Assembly (NCBI GenBank): GCA_900556055.1
Contig: USNJ01000018.1
Span: 1 to 17,399, forward strand
DNA: 17,399 nt
Reading direction: 5' to 3'
Source of the DNA: an uncultured Ruminococcus sp.
GTDB lineage: Bacteria; Bacillota; Clostridia; Oscillospirales; Ruminococcaceae
Of this stretch, positions 6,857 through 13,412 are shown one piece after another. Both the position numbers and the translations under genes were made by a program. The number at the start of each line of letters is the position of its first letter. Within the stretch, counting starts at the first letter, position 1. The notes beneath the pieces were generated by a model. It was not told the DNA's origin. It saw only the letters and a program-made list of their open reading frames with translations, and made no database searches.

Positions 6857-7042
6857 ATGAACGAGACAAAAAAGACTATCGCAGGCTATGCCGATAAAGA
6901 AGATTTTCTGCGTTCCGCACTGCCCGTGGCTGCGGCACTGTTTCTGCTTATGACATCTATCGCTTACATCGTTTACAGGATCGCTGACAATAAAAATTAC
7001 CACGAAAGATGGAAAGACTACGATGAGTGCGGTCTTTCATGA
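6857..7042 (+). CDS. Small single-pass membrane protein
   Basis: This 61-aa protein has a polar N-terminus (MNETKKTIAGYADKEDFLRS), one hydrophobic helix at about residues 21-42 (ALPVAAALFLLMTSIAYIVY) and a charged tail ending in ERWKDYDECGLS. The ATG at 6857 is chosen over an upstream in-frame ATG at 6812 because GAAAGGAGA sits 7 nt before it and the upstream codon falls inside the promoter. It is first in the unit leading to an amidohydrolase and a GH26 mannanase. Function is unknown. Its size and topology would suit a membrane-bound partner or regulator, but nothing in the sequence proves that. Confidence 0.72.
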   Translation: MNETKKTIAGYADKEDFLRSALPVAAALFLLMTSIAYIVYRIADNKNYHERWKDYDECGLS

Positions 7043-7049
7043 TTGAATT

Positions 7050-8216
7050 ATGATAATTTACAATGCTAAGATACTCCCGATGGACCCCGACAGGAGCAAG
7101 CCGTTTTCGATAGACTGCGGATATGCCGTGATCGAAAACGGCGTTATTGCCGAGGTCTGTGCGGGAGATCCCGAAAATATTTCTCCCGATGATATCAATG
7201 CCGGCGGACATATCCTCATGCCGGGAATGATCGATGCTCACACGCATATGGGCATAATCGGCAGCGGCGAGGGCGAAGAGGGCGATGATGTCAACGAATT
7301 CACCGACCCCGTAACTCCGCATCTCAGGGCAATGGACGGCGTGAACGGCATGGATCCCTACTTTGCCGATGCCCTCAGGACGGGCGTTACTGCCGTTGTG
7401 ACGGGCTGCGGAAGCACCAATCCAATCGGCGGGGATATGATACTTATGAAAACCGCAGGCAGGCGTGTCGATGATATGCTGATAAAGCGTGCGGCGATAA
7501 AATTTGCGCTCGGCGAGAATCCGAAGGGCTGCTATTCCGACAGGGATGAATCCCCCGTGACGAGAATGGCAACGGCTGCCGCTATCCGTGAGGCACTCAA
7601 AAAGGCGCAGCGTTATATGCAGGACACGGAAAATGCCGAGGAGGACGAGCTGCCCGAATTTGACGCTAAATCCGAGGCGCTTATCCCGCTGCTCAAGGGT
7701 GAGATATCCGCACATTTTCATTGCCACAGGATAGACGATATCTTCACGGCTATGCGCATTTGCAGGGAATTTTCGCTTCCGCATCTGCTTATCCACTGCA
7801 GCGAGGGACATCTTGCGGCGGATATACTCGGAAATGAGCATGAAAATGCTGTCCTCGGTCCGATAATCTGCGACAGGGGAAAGCCCGAGCTTCGGAACAT
7901 CTCACTTGAAAATGCCGCAAAGCTCTATAAAAACGGCGTGAATGTGGCGATATGCACCGACCACCCCGAAGTTCCTATCGACTATCTGCCGATGAGTGCG
8001 GCAATGTGCGTGAAGCATGGTCTTCCGTATGAGGAGGGACTGCGTGCGGTCACTTCAAATCCTGCGGCGATGCTCGGCATGAGCGGAAAGATAGGCAGCA
8101 TCGTAAAGGGCGCGGCGGCGGATATGGTGATAATGAGCGGCGATCCGCTGGATATAATGACGGACGCACTCTGCGTTATATCCGACGGAAGGGTCGTTTA
8201 CAAGAAGGAAAACTGA
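7050..8216 (+). CDS. Amidohydrolase, imidazolonepropionase-like metal-dependent hydrolase
   Basis: The 388-aa protein carries the ordered metal-site motifs of the amidohydrolase superfamily. These are PGMIDAHTHMG with His64 and His66, SAHFHCHRIDD with His222-His226, LLIHCSEGH with His249, and AICTDHPEVP with Asp304. A small beta-sandwich is built from both termini (residues 1-55 and the C-terminal AADMVIMSGDPLDI region). Members hydrolyse amide or ring C-N bonds. The overall pattern matches the imidazolonepropionase-related branch, but no other histidine-degradation gene is nearby, so the substrate is open. No clear ribosome-binding site precedes its ATG. It begins 7 nt after the small membrane protein gene and may depend on coupling. 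Only 1 nt separates its stop from the mannanase start. Confidence 0.9.
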   Translation: MIIYNAKILPMDPDRSKPFSIDCGYAVIENGVIAEVCAGDPENISPDDINAGGHILMPGMIDAHTHMGIIGSGEGEEGDDVNEFTDPVTPHLRAMDGVNGMDPYFADALRTGVTAVVTGCGSTNPIGGDMILMKTAGRRVDDMLIKRAAIKFALGENPKGCYSDRDESPVTRMATAAAIREALKKAQRYMQDTENAEEDELPEFDAKSEALIPLLKGEISAHFHCHRIDDIFTAMRICREFSLPHLLIHCSEGHLAADILGNEHENAVLGPIICDRGKPELRNISLENAAKLYKNGVNVAICTDHPEVPIDYLPMSAAMCVKHGLPYEEGLRAVTSNPAAMLGMSGKIGSIVKGAAADMVIMSGDPLDIMTDALCVISDGRVVYKKEN

Positions 8217-8217
8217 T

Positions 8218-9852
8218 ATGAACATGAAAAGAATCATTGCTATGAGTATTGCTGTTACAATGGCGGCGGGCATTATGTCGGGCTGCGCAAAAAATGACGG
8301 GAACGCCGAAACGACATCGGCTGAAACAACTGTCGGAACATCTGCCGAAGCTGCCGCAGCCGAGCCTATAAAGGCTATCTTCGGCGAGATAAGAAGCGAA
8401 TACAACACATCTCTCGACATGACCAAACGTCCGCTGACCGCAAGCGGCGTTGCTGCCGATTTCTCCGCAAAATACGAAGCTGAGGACGGAAAGACCGAGG
8501 GAAAGGCAGCTGTCGAGAACTCCTTTGACGGATTTTCGGGAACGGGCTATGTTGACCATTTCGAGGGCAGCACGGACAAGCTGACCTTTACAGTCGATGC
8601 GCCCGCTGACGGAAGCTATGACCTGAACTTCATGTGTGCGTCAAACGGCGGACATAAGGTGAATTTCGTTGCAGCAGACGGCACTCCGATCGGTGAGATC
8701 ACTACCGACAACGAAGAATTCGGCTTCAATTCGCTGAAAAATATATATCTTGAAAAGGGTCAGCACGAGATCACATTATCCGTAAGCTGGGGCTGGATAA
8801 AGGTCGATTACCTTGAAATGACGGCTTCATCGGCTGTTTCGGAGGATACTTACAGCGTATCTCCCGTGCTGTCAAATCCCGATGCGGACGAAAATGCACA
8901 GCGGCTGATGAAGTTTATGACCGATATCTACGGAAATTACACCCTTTCCGGACAGTTTGCCGACAAGGGACGCACATCTTCCGAGCTTGCGAGAATTCAG
9001 GAAATAACAGGCAAACAGCCCGCAGTCCTCGGACTCGACCTTATCGAATATACGCCGTCAAGAGTGGCAAACGGTTCATCGGGAGATGCCGTTGAGCAGG
9101 CTTATGACTGGTATGTGAACGCAGGCGGCATAGTTTCGATGTGCTGGCACTGGAATGCGCCGGAAAAATATCTCGTGAACAGCGAAAGCAATCCGTGGTA
9201 CAGAGGCTTCTACAAGGAAGCGACAACTATAAATCTCGATGATATCATGAACGGCAGGGACGACGAGGGCTATGACCTGCTTATGCAGGATATCGACGCT
9301 ATCGCAGTACAGCTGAAGCGTCTGTGCGATTCGGGCGTGCCTGTCCTCTGGAGACCGCTCCACGAGGCAAGCGGCGGCTGGTTCTGGTGGGGAAACTGCG
9401 AGCCCGGATCCTACAAAAAGCTCTGGAATATCCTCTATGACAAGCTGACGAATGAGTACGGTCTGACTAACCTCATCTGGGTATGGAACGGTCAGAGCAG
9501 GGACTGGTATCCCGGAGATGACACGGTGGATATCATCGGCGAGGATATTTATCCCGGAACTCAGGTATATACATCGCAGTCGGGCAAATTTGCCGAGGCT
9601 GCCGAAACATCCGGAACAGCAAAGCTTGTCGCACTGACGGAGAACGGCTGCGTGCCTGATCCCGACCTGCTTTTCAGGGACAACGCAAGATGGCTGCTCT
9701 GGTCAACATGGAGCGGCGAATTCATCGTAAACAATTTCGGTCAGCTGTCCGAGACATATACGGAAGCGGATATGCTCAAAAAGGCTTACGGGTCCGAATA
9801 TGTCCTGACGCTTGACGAGCTGCCCGATCTCAGGAACTATCCCATTCAGTAA
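8218..9852 (+). CDS. Lipoprotein GH26 beta-mannanase with N-terminal carbohydrate-binding module
   Basis: This 544-aa enzyme should hydrolyse internal beta-1,4-mannosidic bonds in mannan or glucomannan at the cell surface. A lipoprotein signal ends in the lipobox MSGC with Cys23, followed by a Thr/Ala/Glu-rich linker. A CBM35/CBM6-clan module covers about residues 80-201 (KYEAEDG, GFSGTGYVDHF, GGHKVNF, SWGWIKVDYLEM). The GH26 domain covers about 215-540, with the acid/base Glu383 in WRPLHEASGGWFWWG and the nucleophile Glu475 in ALTENGC. GAAGGA lies about 9 nt before the ATG at 8218. It is the last gene of its unit and is followed by a terminator. Family assignment is strong, the exact CBM family less so. 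Confidence 0.93.
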   Translation: MNMKRIIAMSIAVTMAAGIMSGCAKNDGNAETTSAETTVGTSAEAAAAEPIKAIFGEIRSEYNTSLDMTKRPLTASGVAADFSAKYEAEDGKTEGKAAVENSFDGFSGTGYVDHFEGSTDKLTFTVDAPADGSYDLNFMCASNGGHKVNFVAADGTPIGEITTDNEEFGFNSLKNIYLEKGQHEITLSVSWGWIKVDYLEMTASSAVSEDTYSVSPVLSNPDADENAQRLMKFMTDIYGNYTLSGQFADKGRTSSELARIQEITGKQPAVLGLDLIEYTPSRVANGSSGDAVEQAYDWYVNAGGIVSMCWHWNAPEKYLVNSESNPWYRGFYKEATTINLDDIMNGRDDEGYDLLMQDIDAIAVQLKRLCDSGVPVLWRPLHEASGGWFWWGNCEPGSYKKLWNILYDKLTNEYGLTNLIWVWNGQSRDWYPGDDTVDIIGEDIYPGTQVYTSQSGKFAEAAETSGTAKLVALTENGCVPDPDLLFRDNARWLLWSTWSGEFIVNNFGQLSETYTEADMLKKAYGSEYVLTLDELPDLRNYPIQ

Positions 9853-9889
9853 AAAAATCGCCCCGTTCGGCTGAGCGGGGCATTTTTTA
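9853..9889. terminator. Intrinsic terminator after the mannanase gene
   Basis: GCCCCG (9860-9865) pairs with CGGGGC (9876-9881) around a 10-nt loop. An A-run precedes the stem and ATTTTTT follows it, so it is strong on the plus strand and potentially active on the minus strand. Confidence 0.92.
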
Positions 9890-9907
9890 TAAAATGTTAC
9901 ATTTTTC

Positions 9908-9938
9908 TTGATATAAATACATAATGATAAGTTATACT
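9908..9938 (+). promoter_or_regulatory. Probable trxA promoter
   Basis: TTGATA at 9908-9913 and TATACT at 9933-9938 resemble sigma-A boxes, but the spacer is 19 bp, longer than the other promoters here. It lies between the mannanase terminator and trxA, with a leader of about 40 nt. Confidence 0.5.
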
Positions 9939-9984
9939 ATATTTGTATACAATAAATGCAGATGCATGAAAGGAGAAACGGATC

Positions 9985-10296
9985 ATGTCTGTTATAACAC
10001 TTACAAGGGAAAATTTCAAGGAAGAGGTCCTCGGCTCATCAAAGCCCGTTCTTGTGGATTTCTGGGCATCATGGTGCGGACCGTGCAGAATGGTCTCTCC
10101 GATCGTTGATGAGATAGGCGAGGAGTTCAGTGAGATCGCAGTAGGCAAGGTGAATGTTGACGAACAGCCCGAGCTTGCGCATGATTTCGGCGTTGAGAAT
10201 ATCCCGACGCTCATGCTCTTCAAGGACGGAAAGCTGATGGACAAGCACATCGGCGCAATGGGAAAATCGGATCTTCTCGATTTTGCGGGACTGTAA
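9985..10296 (+). CDS. trxA: Thioredoxin
   Basis: A 103-aa cytoplasmic dithiol-disulfide oxidoreductase of normal thioredoxin length. The active site WCGPC occupies residues 30-34 within VDFWASWCGPCRMVSP. The cis-proline is Pro74 in NIPTLMLF, and the buried Asp25 is present. It reduces disulfides in client enzymes using electrons from thioredoxin reductase. AAAGGAG lies about 9 nt before the ATG. It sits alone between two terminators, so it is probably monocistronic, and no thioredoxin reductase is in the window. Confidence 0.96.
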   Translation: MSVITLTRENFKEEVLGSSKPVLVDFWASWCGPCRMVSPIVDEIGEEFSEIAVGKVNVDEQPELAHDFGVENIPTLMLFKDGKLMDKHIGAMGKSDLLDFAGL

Positions 10297-10310
10297 AAAA
10301 CACAAAAAAT

Positions 10311-10354
10311 GCCGCCGTCAGATAATAAATCAGATCTGACGGCGGTATTTTTTT
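10311..10354. terminator. Bidirectional terminator between trxA and the pilin gene
   Basis: A perfect 12-bp stem, CCGCCGTCAGAT with ATCTGACGGCGG, encloses a 10-nt loop. Seven Ts follow on the plus strand and six As precede it (Ts on the minus strand). It serves both convergent genes, overlapping the pilin stop. Confidence 0.95.
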
Positions 10355-10835
10355 ACGGTGATTCCTGAATATCATTCTGCGGATAGTAGCAGCCCTTAGG
10401 CGCTGCTGTGCTGAGCGAATCCGTAACATCGGAATTTGTCATCATAACGACATCGCCTGCGCTGACAGGCCGATCGCTCCAGATCGCAAATGAACAGCCG
10501 ATGCCCGCGCTGTCAACCTTAAAGCCGAAATATCCTGTAAATGAGCTGCCGAGATACTTTTTCAGATCGCAGTCGTCCTGTCCCGAAGCGTGACCGATGC
10601 CGTCGGCACCGCCCGTGTAAACCGTGTCTGCCTGAACGTCTGAGCCGCTGCTTTGCAGCGAGGTGAGAGCGAGCTGAGCGCCCTCATAGACGTGCCTTGC
10701 CTGTGTCTGATACTTTGAATACCTTGCTTCCTTTGCCGCTCCCATAAACATTGGTGTCAGGACAGCGGTAAGAACGCCGATTATCGCTATTACAACGATC
10801 AGCTCGATAAGCGTGAAACCCCTAACCCTTTTCAT
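10353..10835 (-). CDS. Type IV pilin-like prepilin
   Basis: The 160-aa protein has a textbook class III signal: a short basic leader MKRVRG, then FTLIELIVVIAIIGVLTAVL. Prepilin peptidase would cut after Gly6, leaving N-methylated Phe and Glu at mature position 5. The hydrophobic helix is followed by an amphipathic helix (AKEARYSKYQTQARHVYEGA) and a Gly/Ser/Asp-rich globular head with three Cys. Homologous pilins form pili or pseudopili, and in Ruminococcus albus a pilin-like protein (CbpC) has been linked to cellulose adhesion. GGGAGAGAG precedes the ATG. No peptidase, ATPase or inner-membrane assembly gene is in the window, so assembly would rely on machinery elsewhere. Whether it is a major or minor pilin is unclear. 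Confidence 0.9.
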   Translation of the reverse strand: MKRVRGFTLIELIVVIAIIGVLTAVLTPMFMGAAKEARYSKYQTQARHVYEGAQLALTSLQSSGSDVQADTVYTGGADGIGHASGQDDCDLKKYLGSSFTGYFGFKVDSAGIGCSFAIWSDRPVSAGDVVMMTNSDVTDSLSTAAPKGCYYPQNDIQESP

Positions 10836-10859
10836 ACTTTCTCTCTCCCGTTTGGCAGC

Positions 10860-10885
10860 AATTGCAGTCTATAAAAACTGCAATT
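10860..10885. promoter_or_regulatory. Inverted repeat in the pilin leader
   Basis: AATTGCAGT (10860-10868) and ACTGCAATT (10877-10885) form a perfect 9-bp inverted repeat with an 8-nt spacer. It lies downstream of the predicted pilin start point and upstream of its ribosome-binding site, so it could be an operator or an mRNA hairpin. It contains the AAAAACTG word also seen at the promoters of the next two genes. Confidence 0.55.
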
Positions 10886-10910
10886 TTAAATCTGTAATTA
10901 TCTTAATTTT

Positions 10911-10939
10911 ATGATACAATATTTTATGTATTTTGTCAA
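10911..10939 (-). promoter_or_regulatory. Promoter of the pilin gene
   Basis: On the minus strand TTGACA (10939-10934) and TATCAT (10916-10911) are separated by 17 bp. The predicted leader is about 68 nt and includes the 9-bp inverted repeat. The remaining intergenic sequence to 11041 is AT-rich with no other feature that I can support. Confidence 0.8.
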
Positions 10940-11041
10940 TAGCAATTTGTAAACAATGCAACGATATTTTCCTGTGATTATCTTATTTTTATATACATAT
11001 TGCACATAATATGCGGAAGATACAGGAAATGTGAATGAAAA

Positions 11042-11075
11042 AGCTCCCCTGCCGCAGGCAGAGAAGCTGTTTTTT
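11042..11075. terminator. Terminator after the DUF6935-like gene
   Basis: AGCTCCCCTGCC (11042-11053) pairs along 12 positions with GGCAGAGAAGCT (11057-11068) around a 3-nt loop, using two G-U pairs in the minus-strand RNA. A T-run follows on each strand (TTTTTC on the minus strand, GTTTTTTC on the plus strand), so it can end the minus-strand gene at 11102. Confidence 0.85.
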
Positions 11076-11101
11076 CGGTGATGTAATTCAATTGGCTTTT
11101 A

Positions 11102-11656
11102 TTATTGCGAATTCTCCGGAATATATGAAGCTGTATGGCGGTCGGAAAATGTCCAGCTGTCGGCGAGCGCAGGCTTGATTATATCGCCCAGGAGATCCTG
11201 ATCCCAGAAGAACCATCTGCCGTTTTTCTGCCTGAGCGTGATCGTTCTCGGTTCCTCCGCACCCGAGGACTGAACGGCGAGCTTAGCATATCCATCTTCG
11301 CTGAATGAATATGGCATTTCGCATATTTCAAGCTTATAAGGCCTCAGCGGCTGATAATTGTTATAGGGATATGCACCTTCAAAAAATGAATACGGAATAT
11401 ACTCTTTTCCGTCCAAAGCGGTTCTGATCTCCGCCTTTTCCTTCTCGCTGAAATGGAATGTTCCTCTGACATATGACAGCATTTCGATGCCTGTGCGGGG
11501 ATTTGTCTTGAACATACAGAGAGCCAGAAATGTCATATAAGCGGTGTCAAACGGTGTTTTCATCATCGCCTGATTCAGGCTGCAGAAGTCTGTCAGTTCC
11601 GCAGGAAAACGGCTGAAAAGATATTTTTCGCACTTAACGTAATTCTTCATATACAT
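11102..11656 (-). CDS. Uncharacterised protein, DUF6935-like C-terminal domain
   Basis: The 184-aa product has no signal peptide or membrane helix and is probably cytoplasmic. The N-terminal third is helical (FSRFPAELTDFCSLNQAMMK and AYMTFLALCMFKTNPRTG). The C-terminal part contains IPYSFFEGAYPYNNYQP, PYKLEI, KLAVQSSGAEEPRTITLRQK and GRWFFWDQDLLGDIIKPALAD. I associate this block with the Firmicute domain DUF6935 from memory, with no function known to me. Two in-frame ATGs (11656, 11650) are possible, and the ribosome-binding site (AAAGGG) is rather distant. It has its own promoter with an 18-bp palindrome over the start site, which suggests repressor control, and a gene for an AraC-type regulator lies just upstream. 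Confidence 0.75.
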   Translation of the reverse strand: MYMKNYVKCEKYLFSRFPAELTDFCSLNQAMMKTPFDTAYMTFLALCMFKTNPRTGIEMLSYVRGTFHFSEKEKAEIRTALDGKEYIPYSFFEGAYPYNNYQPLRPYKLEICEMPYSFSEDGYAKLAVQSSGAEEPRTITLRQKNGRWFFWDQDLLGDIIKPALADSWTFSDRHTASYIPENSQ

Positions 11657-11702
11657 AATGACCGCCGACCCTTTCTGATGTTTGTATTATTGCACAAAAT
11701 AT

Positions 11703-11720
11703 TAATGAAATATTTCATTA
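11703..11720. promoter_or_regulatory. 18-bp palindromic operator candidate
   Basis: TAATGAAATATTTCATTA is a perfect palindrome beginning 2 nt downstream of the minus-strand -10 box, so it covers the predicted transcription start. That position fits a repressor operator. It could also be recognised by a regulator encoded outside the window. Confidence 0.6.
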
Positions 11721-11722
11721 CA

Positions 11723-11751
11723 ATTATATATCCTTACCGATAAAAAGTCAA
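11723..11751 (-). promoter_or_regulatory. Promoter of the DUF6935-like gene
   Basis: TTGACT (11751-11746) and TATAAT (11728-11723) have a 17-bp spacer on the minus strand. The word AAAAACTG directly abuts the upstream edge of the -35 box (11759-11752). Confidence 0.85.
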
Positions 11752-11801
11752 CAGTTTTTGAAAAAATTATGCAAATTATATATATAAAACGTTTTATGAA
11801 A

Positions 11802-12575
11802 TCAATTTCTATGTTCAAATTTTCTGAATTCGGCGGCAGTCATGCCCGTACGTTTTTTGAACTGCCTGATAAAATGAACATCGTTTTCAAATCCGCAGAG
11901 TGCGGCGATCTCTTTTATGGGGAGCGATGTGCTGCGCAGATAATATTCGGCGGCGGACGTTTTTGCACGCAGAACATCCTCGTAGCAGCTGACACCGAAC
12001 TCGGCTTTATAGAGTGCCTGGAAGTGCGATGGGCTGAGGGAAAGCTCGGCGGCAAGACCGCTGACGGTGAAGCTGCCTGACGGTGAGCCGTAGATCTCCG
12101 CACGGATGCGTCTGAGCCCGCTGCTGTGGACGGAAAGTGCCGCATCTCCGTCCGATCCGAGGGATTTTGTCAGGAGCAGGCGGAGCAGGAGGTCTGTACA
12201 TTCGGCGGAATTTCTGCTGTCGGAAACGCTCTCGACGCTCAGCATATCGAGGACGTTTTCTGCTGCGGAGATATCGCTTACGGGGCGGGGATCGTTGAAT
12301 GACAGACCTATTCTATCAAAGAATATATCAGTTTCTGAGCAGCCGAAATGCACCCAGTGATTTACATATTCTTCGCCGTCGGCGGAGTATATCTGCGGAT
12401 ATCCCTTTGAATAGACGACGGCATGATTTTCGGGGACGCTGATCTCATTCCCGCCGATATTGATGCGTGCGTGCGACTTAAAGATAAGCAGGAGGTTATC
12501 TCCCGAGCCGTCGGGACGGCTGACTTTGAATTCACGTCCGTGTCTGTATGAGATGCCCATTGCATGAAGTTCCAT
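11802..12575 (-). CDS. AraC-family transcriptional regulator
   Basis: The 257-aa protein combines a cupin-like sensory domain (about residues 28-80: ARINIGGNEISVPENHAVV then EYVNHWVHFG) with a C-terminal double helix-turn-helix (about 165-255). The first HTH is FTVSGLAAELSLSPSHFQAL, and the second includes PIKEIAALCGFENDVHFIRQ followed by FKKRTGMTAAEFRK, the family signature. Such regulators usually bind a small sugar or metabolite and activate nearby carbohydrate or envelope genes. GGAG lies about 9 nt before the ATG. Its own promoter carries an AAAAACTG inverted repeat, fitting autoregulation. Likely targets are the pilin-like and DUF6935-like genes sharing that word, and possibly the downstream GH3 gene. 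This is inference. Confidence 0.92.
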   Translation of the reverse strand: MELHAMGISYRHGREFKVSRPDGSGDNLLLIFKSHARINIGGNEISVPENHAVVYSKGYPQIYSADGEEYVNHWVHFGCSETDIFFDRIGLSFNDPRPVSDISAAENVLDMLSVESVSDSRNSAECTDLLLRLLLTKSLGSDGDAALSVHSSGLRRIRAEIYGSPSGSFTVSGLAAELSLSPSHFQALYKAEFGVSCYEDVLRAKTSAAEYYLRSTSLPIKEIAALCGFENDVHFIRQFKKRTGMTAAEFRKFEHRN

Positions 12576-12602
12576 ATACTTTGCTCCAATCGTAGGATAT
12601 AT

Positions 12603-12643
12603 CAGTTTTTAAATATGATACATCATTGAAAAACTGTTGTCAA
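12603..12643 (-). promoter_or_regulatory. AraC-gene promoter with inverted repeat
   Basis: On the minus strand TTGACA (12643-12638) and TATCAT (12620-12615) are spaced by 17 bp. CAGTTTTT (12603-12610) and AAAAACTG (12629-12636) form an 8-bp inverted repeat bracketing the -10 region, a plausible autoregulatory site. Confidence 0.8.
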
Positions 12644-12690
12644 GGGGATTATAATAATTGTATCAGATATGCGGTGCGTTTGGCGGGTCT

Positions 12691-12744
12691 GTGCTTTGCT
12701 TTGTTCTGCGGATAGCGGGTGCTTTGCTGTGTTCTGAACTGCGG
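12691..12744 (+). repeat. Short imperfect tandem direct repeat
   Basis: GTGCTTTGCTTTGTTCTGCG (from 12691) and GTGCTTTGCTGTGTTCTGAA (from 12719) are adjacent, diverged copies of a unit of about 28 bp, each ending near GCGG. The stretch lies between the AraC-gene promoter and the second structured repeat and has no visible coding content. Confidence 0.5.
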
Positions 12745-12769
12745 GTATCGGTAAGTTTGTGACCTACCG

Positions 12770-13277
12770 CCGTTTCTTGCGAAACGGTTGACCGATGCAT
12801 AGCCTCCCTTACGGTCGGCTGTTTTCGGTCAATGCCGCATGCAGGTTTGATGCTCTTTGATTGTTTGGTTTGTTGTGTAGAATAGCGGGTCTACTGTTTC
12901 TTTTTCTGCATGCGGCTTTTTTATTTGCGGCTTTGTGCGATGCATCTGGTTTTGTTTGTTCTGTGTTTTGACTGATGGCTTTGTTTCTCTTTATGTGGAC
13001 GAATTTTTAATTGCTGCTTGCGGAGTTTCGCCCTTGCGAGGGCGACCAGCCCTTGCCAAAGCCCAAGGGCTGGACCCCAACGCTTTTTAGTTTGGGTGCG
13101 GGTCTGTTGGTGCTGTGCCCCTGAATATAAAAAGCAAAAATGAACCGCATAAAAACAGTGCGCTCCACAAACAAAACGCAAAGTCCCCTTTGCGCGGACG
13201 CTTGACTATATCCCTAAACATAAGTAAGGCGACGGCCTGCCGCGCCGTATCGCGGAAAAACAGTGCGGACGCCGCAC
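12770..13277 (+). repeat. Long structured noncoding repeat, copy 2
   Basis: This is the second copy of the element at 4-519, in the same orientation and of almost equal length. Stems present are CCGTTTC/GAAACGG (12770-12776/12781-12787), TTGACCGA/TCGGTCAA (12788-12795/12825-12832), the 11-bp GCCGCATGCAG arms with six Ts (12834-12922), CGCCCT/AGGGCG (13029-13044), CCAGCCCTTG/CAAGGGCTGG (13046-13055/13064-13073) and GTGCGG/CCGCAC (13263-13277). The first and fifth stems have sequence unlike copy 1 yet pair perfectly. It ends 136 bp before the GH3 start. No convincing coding frame is present. Confidence 0.85.
12834..12922 (+). terminator. Terminator-like long hairpin inside repeat copy 2
   Basis: GCCGCATGCAG (12834-12844) and CTGCATGCGGC (12906-12916) are followed by six Ts, exactly as in copy 1 and with the same 89-nt span, although much of the enclosed sequence differs. 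An inner stem GTAGA/TCTAC (12877-12881/12890-12894) replaces the one in copy 1. Confidence 0.45.
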
Positions 13278-13412
13278 GTGTCCCCACGGGTTATACGTTT
13301 ACGACATAAAAATTGTTGGATTAGGCAAAAAAAAGTTAGCCACATTCCCCACCGTTTATGATAAAATATATTCCAAACGGATACCAAATATCATATGGAA
13401 AGGAAGTATCTT
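13278..13412 (+). promoter_or_regulatory. GH3 upstream region, promoter unclear
   Basis: This AT-rich stretch should contain the GH3 promoter, but no good -35/-10 pair stands out. TATGAT at 13357-13362 is a possible -10 without a well-spaced -35, which would fit activator dependence. CCGTTT (13352-13357) and AAACGG (13375-13380) form a 6-bp inverted repeat that could be an operator or leader hairpin. Confidence 0.35.
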
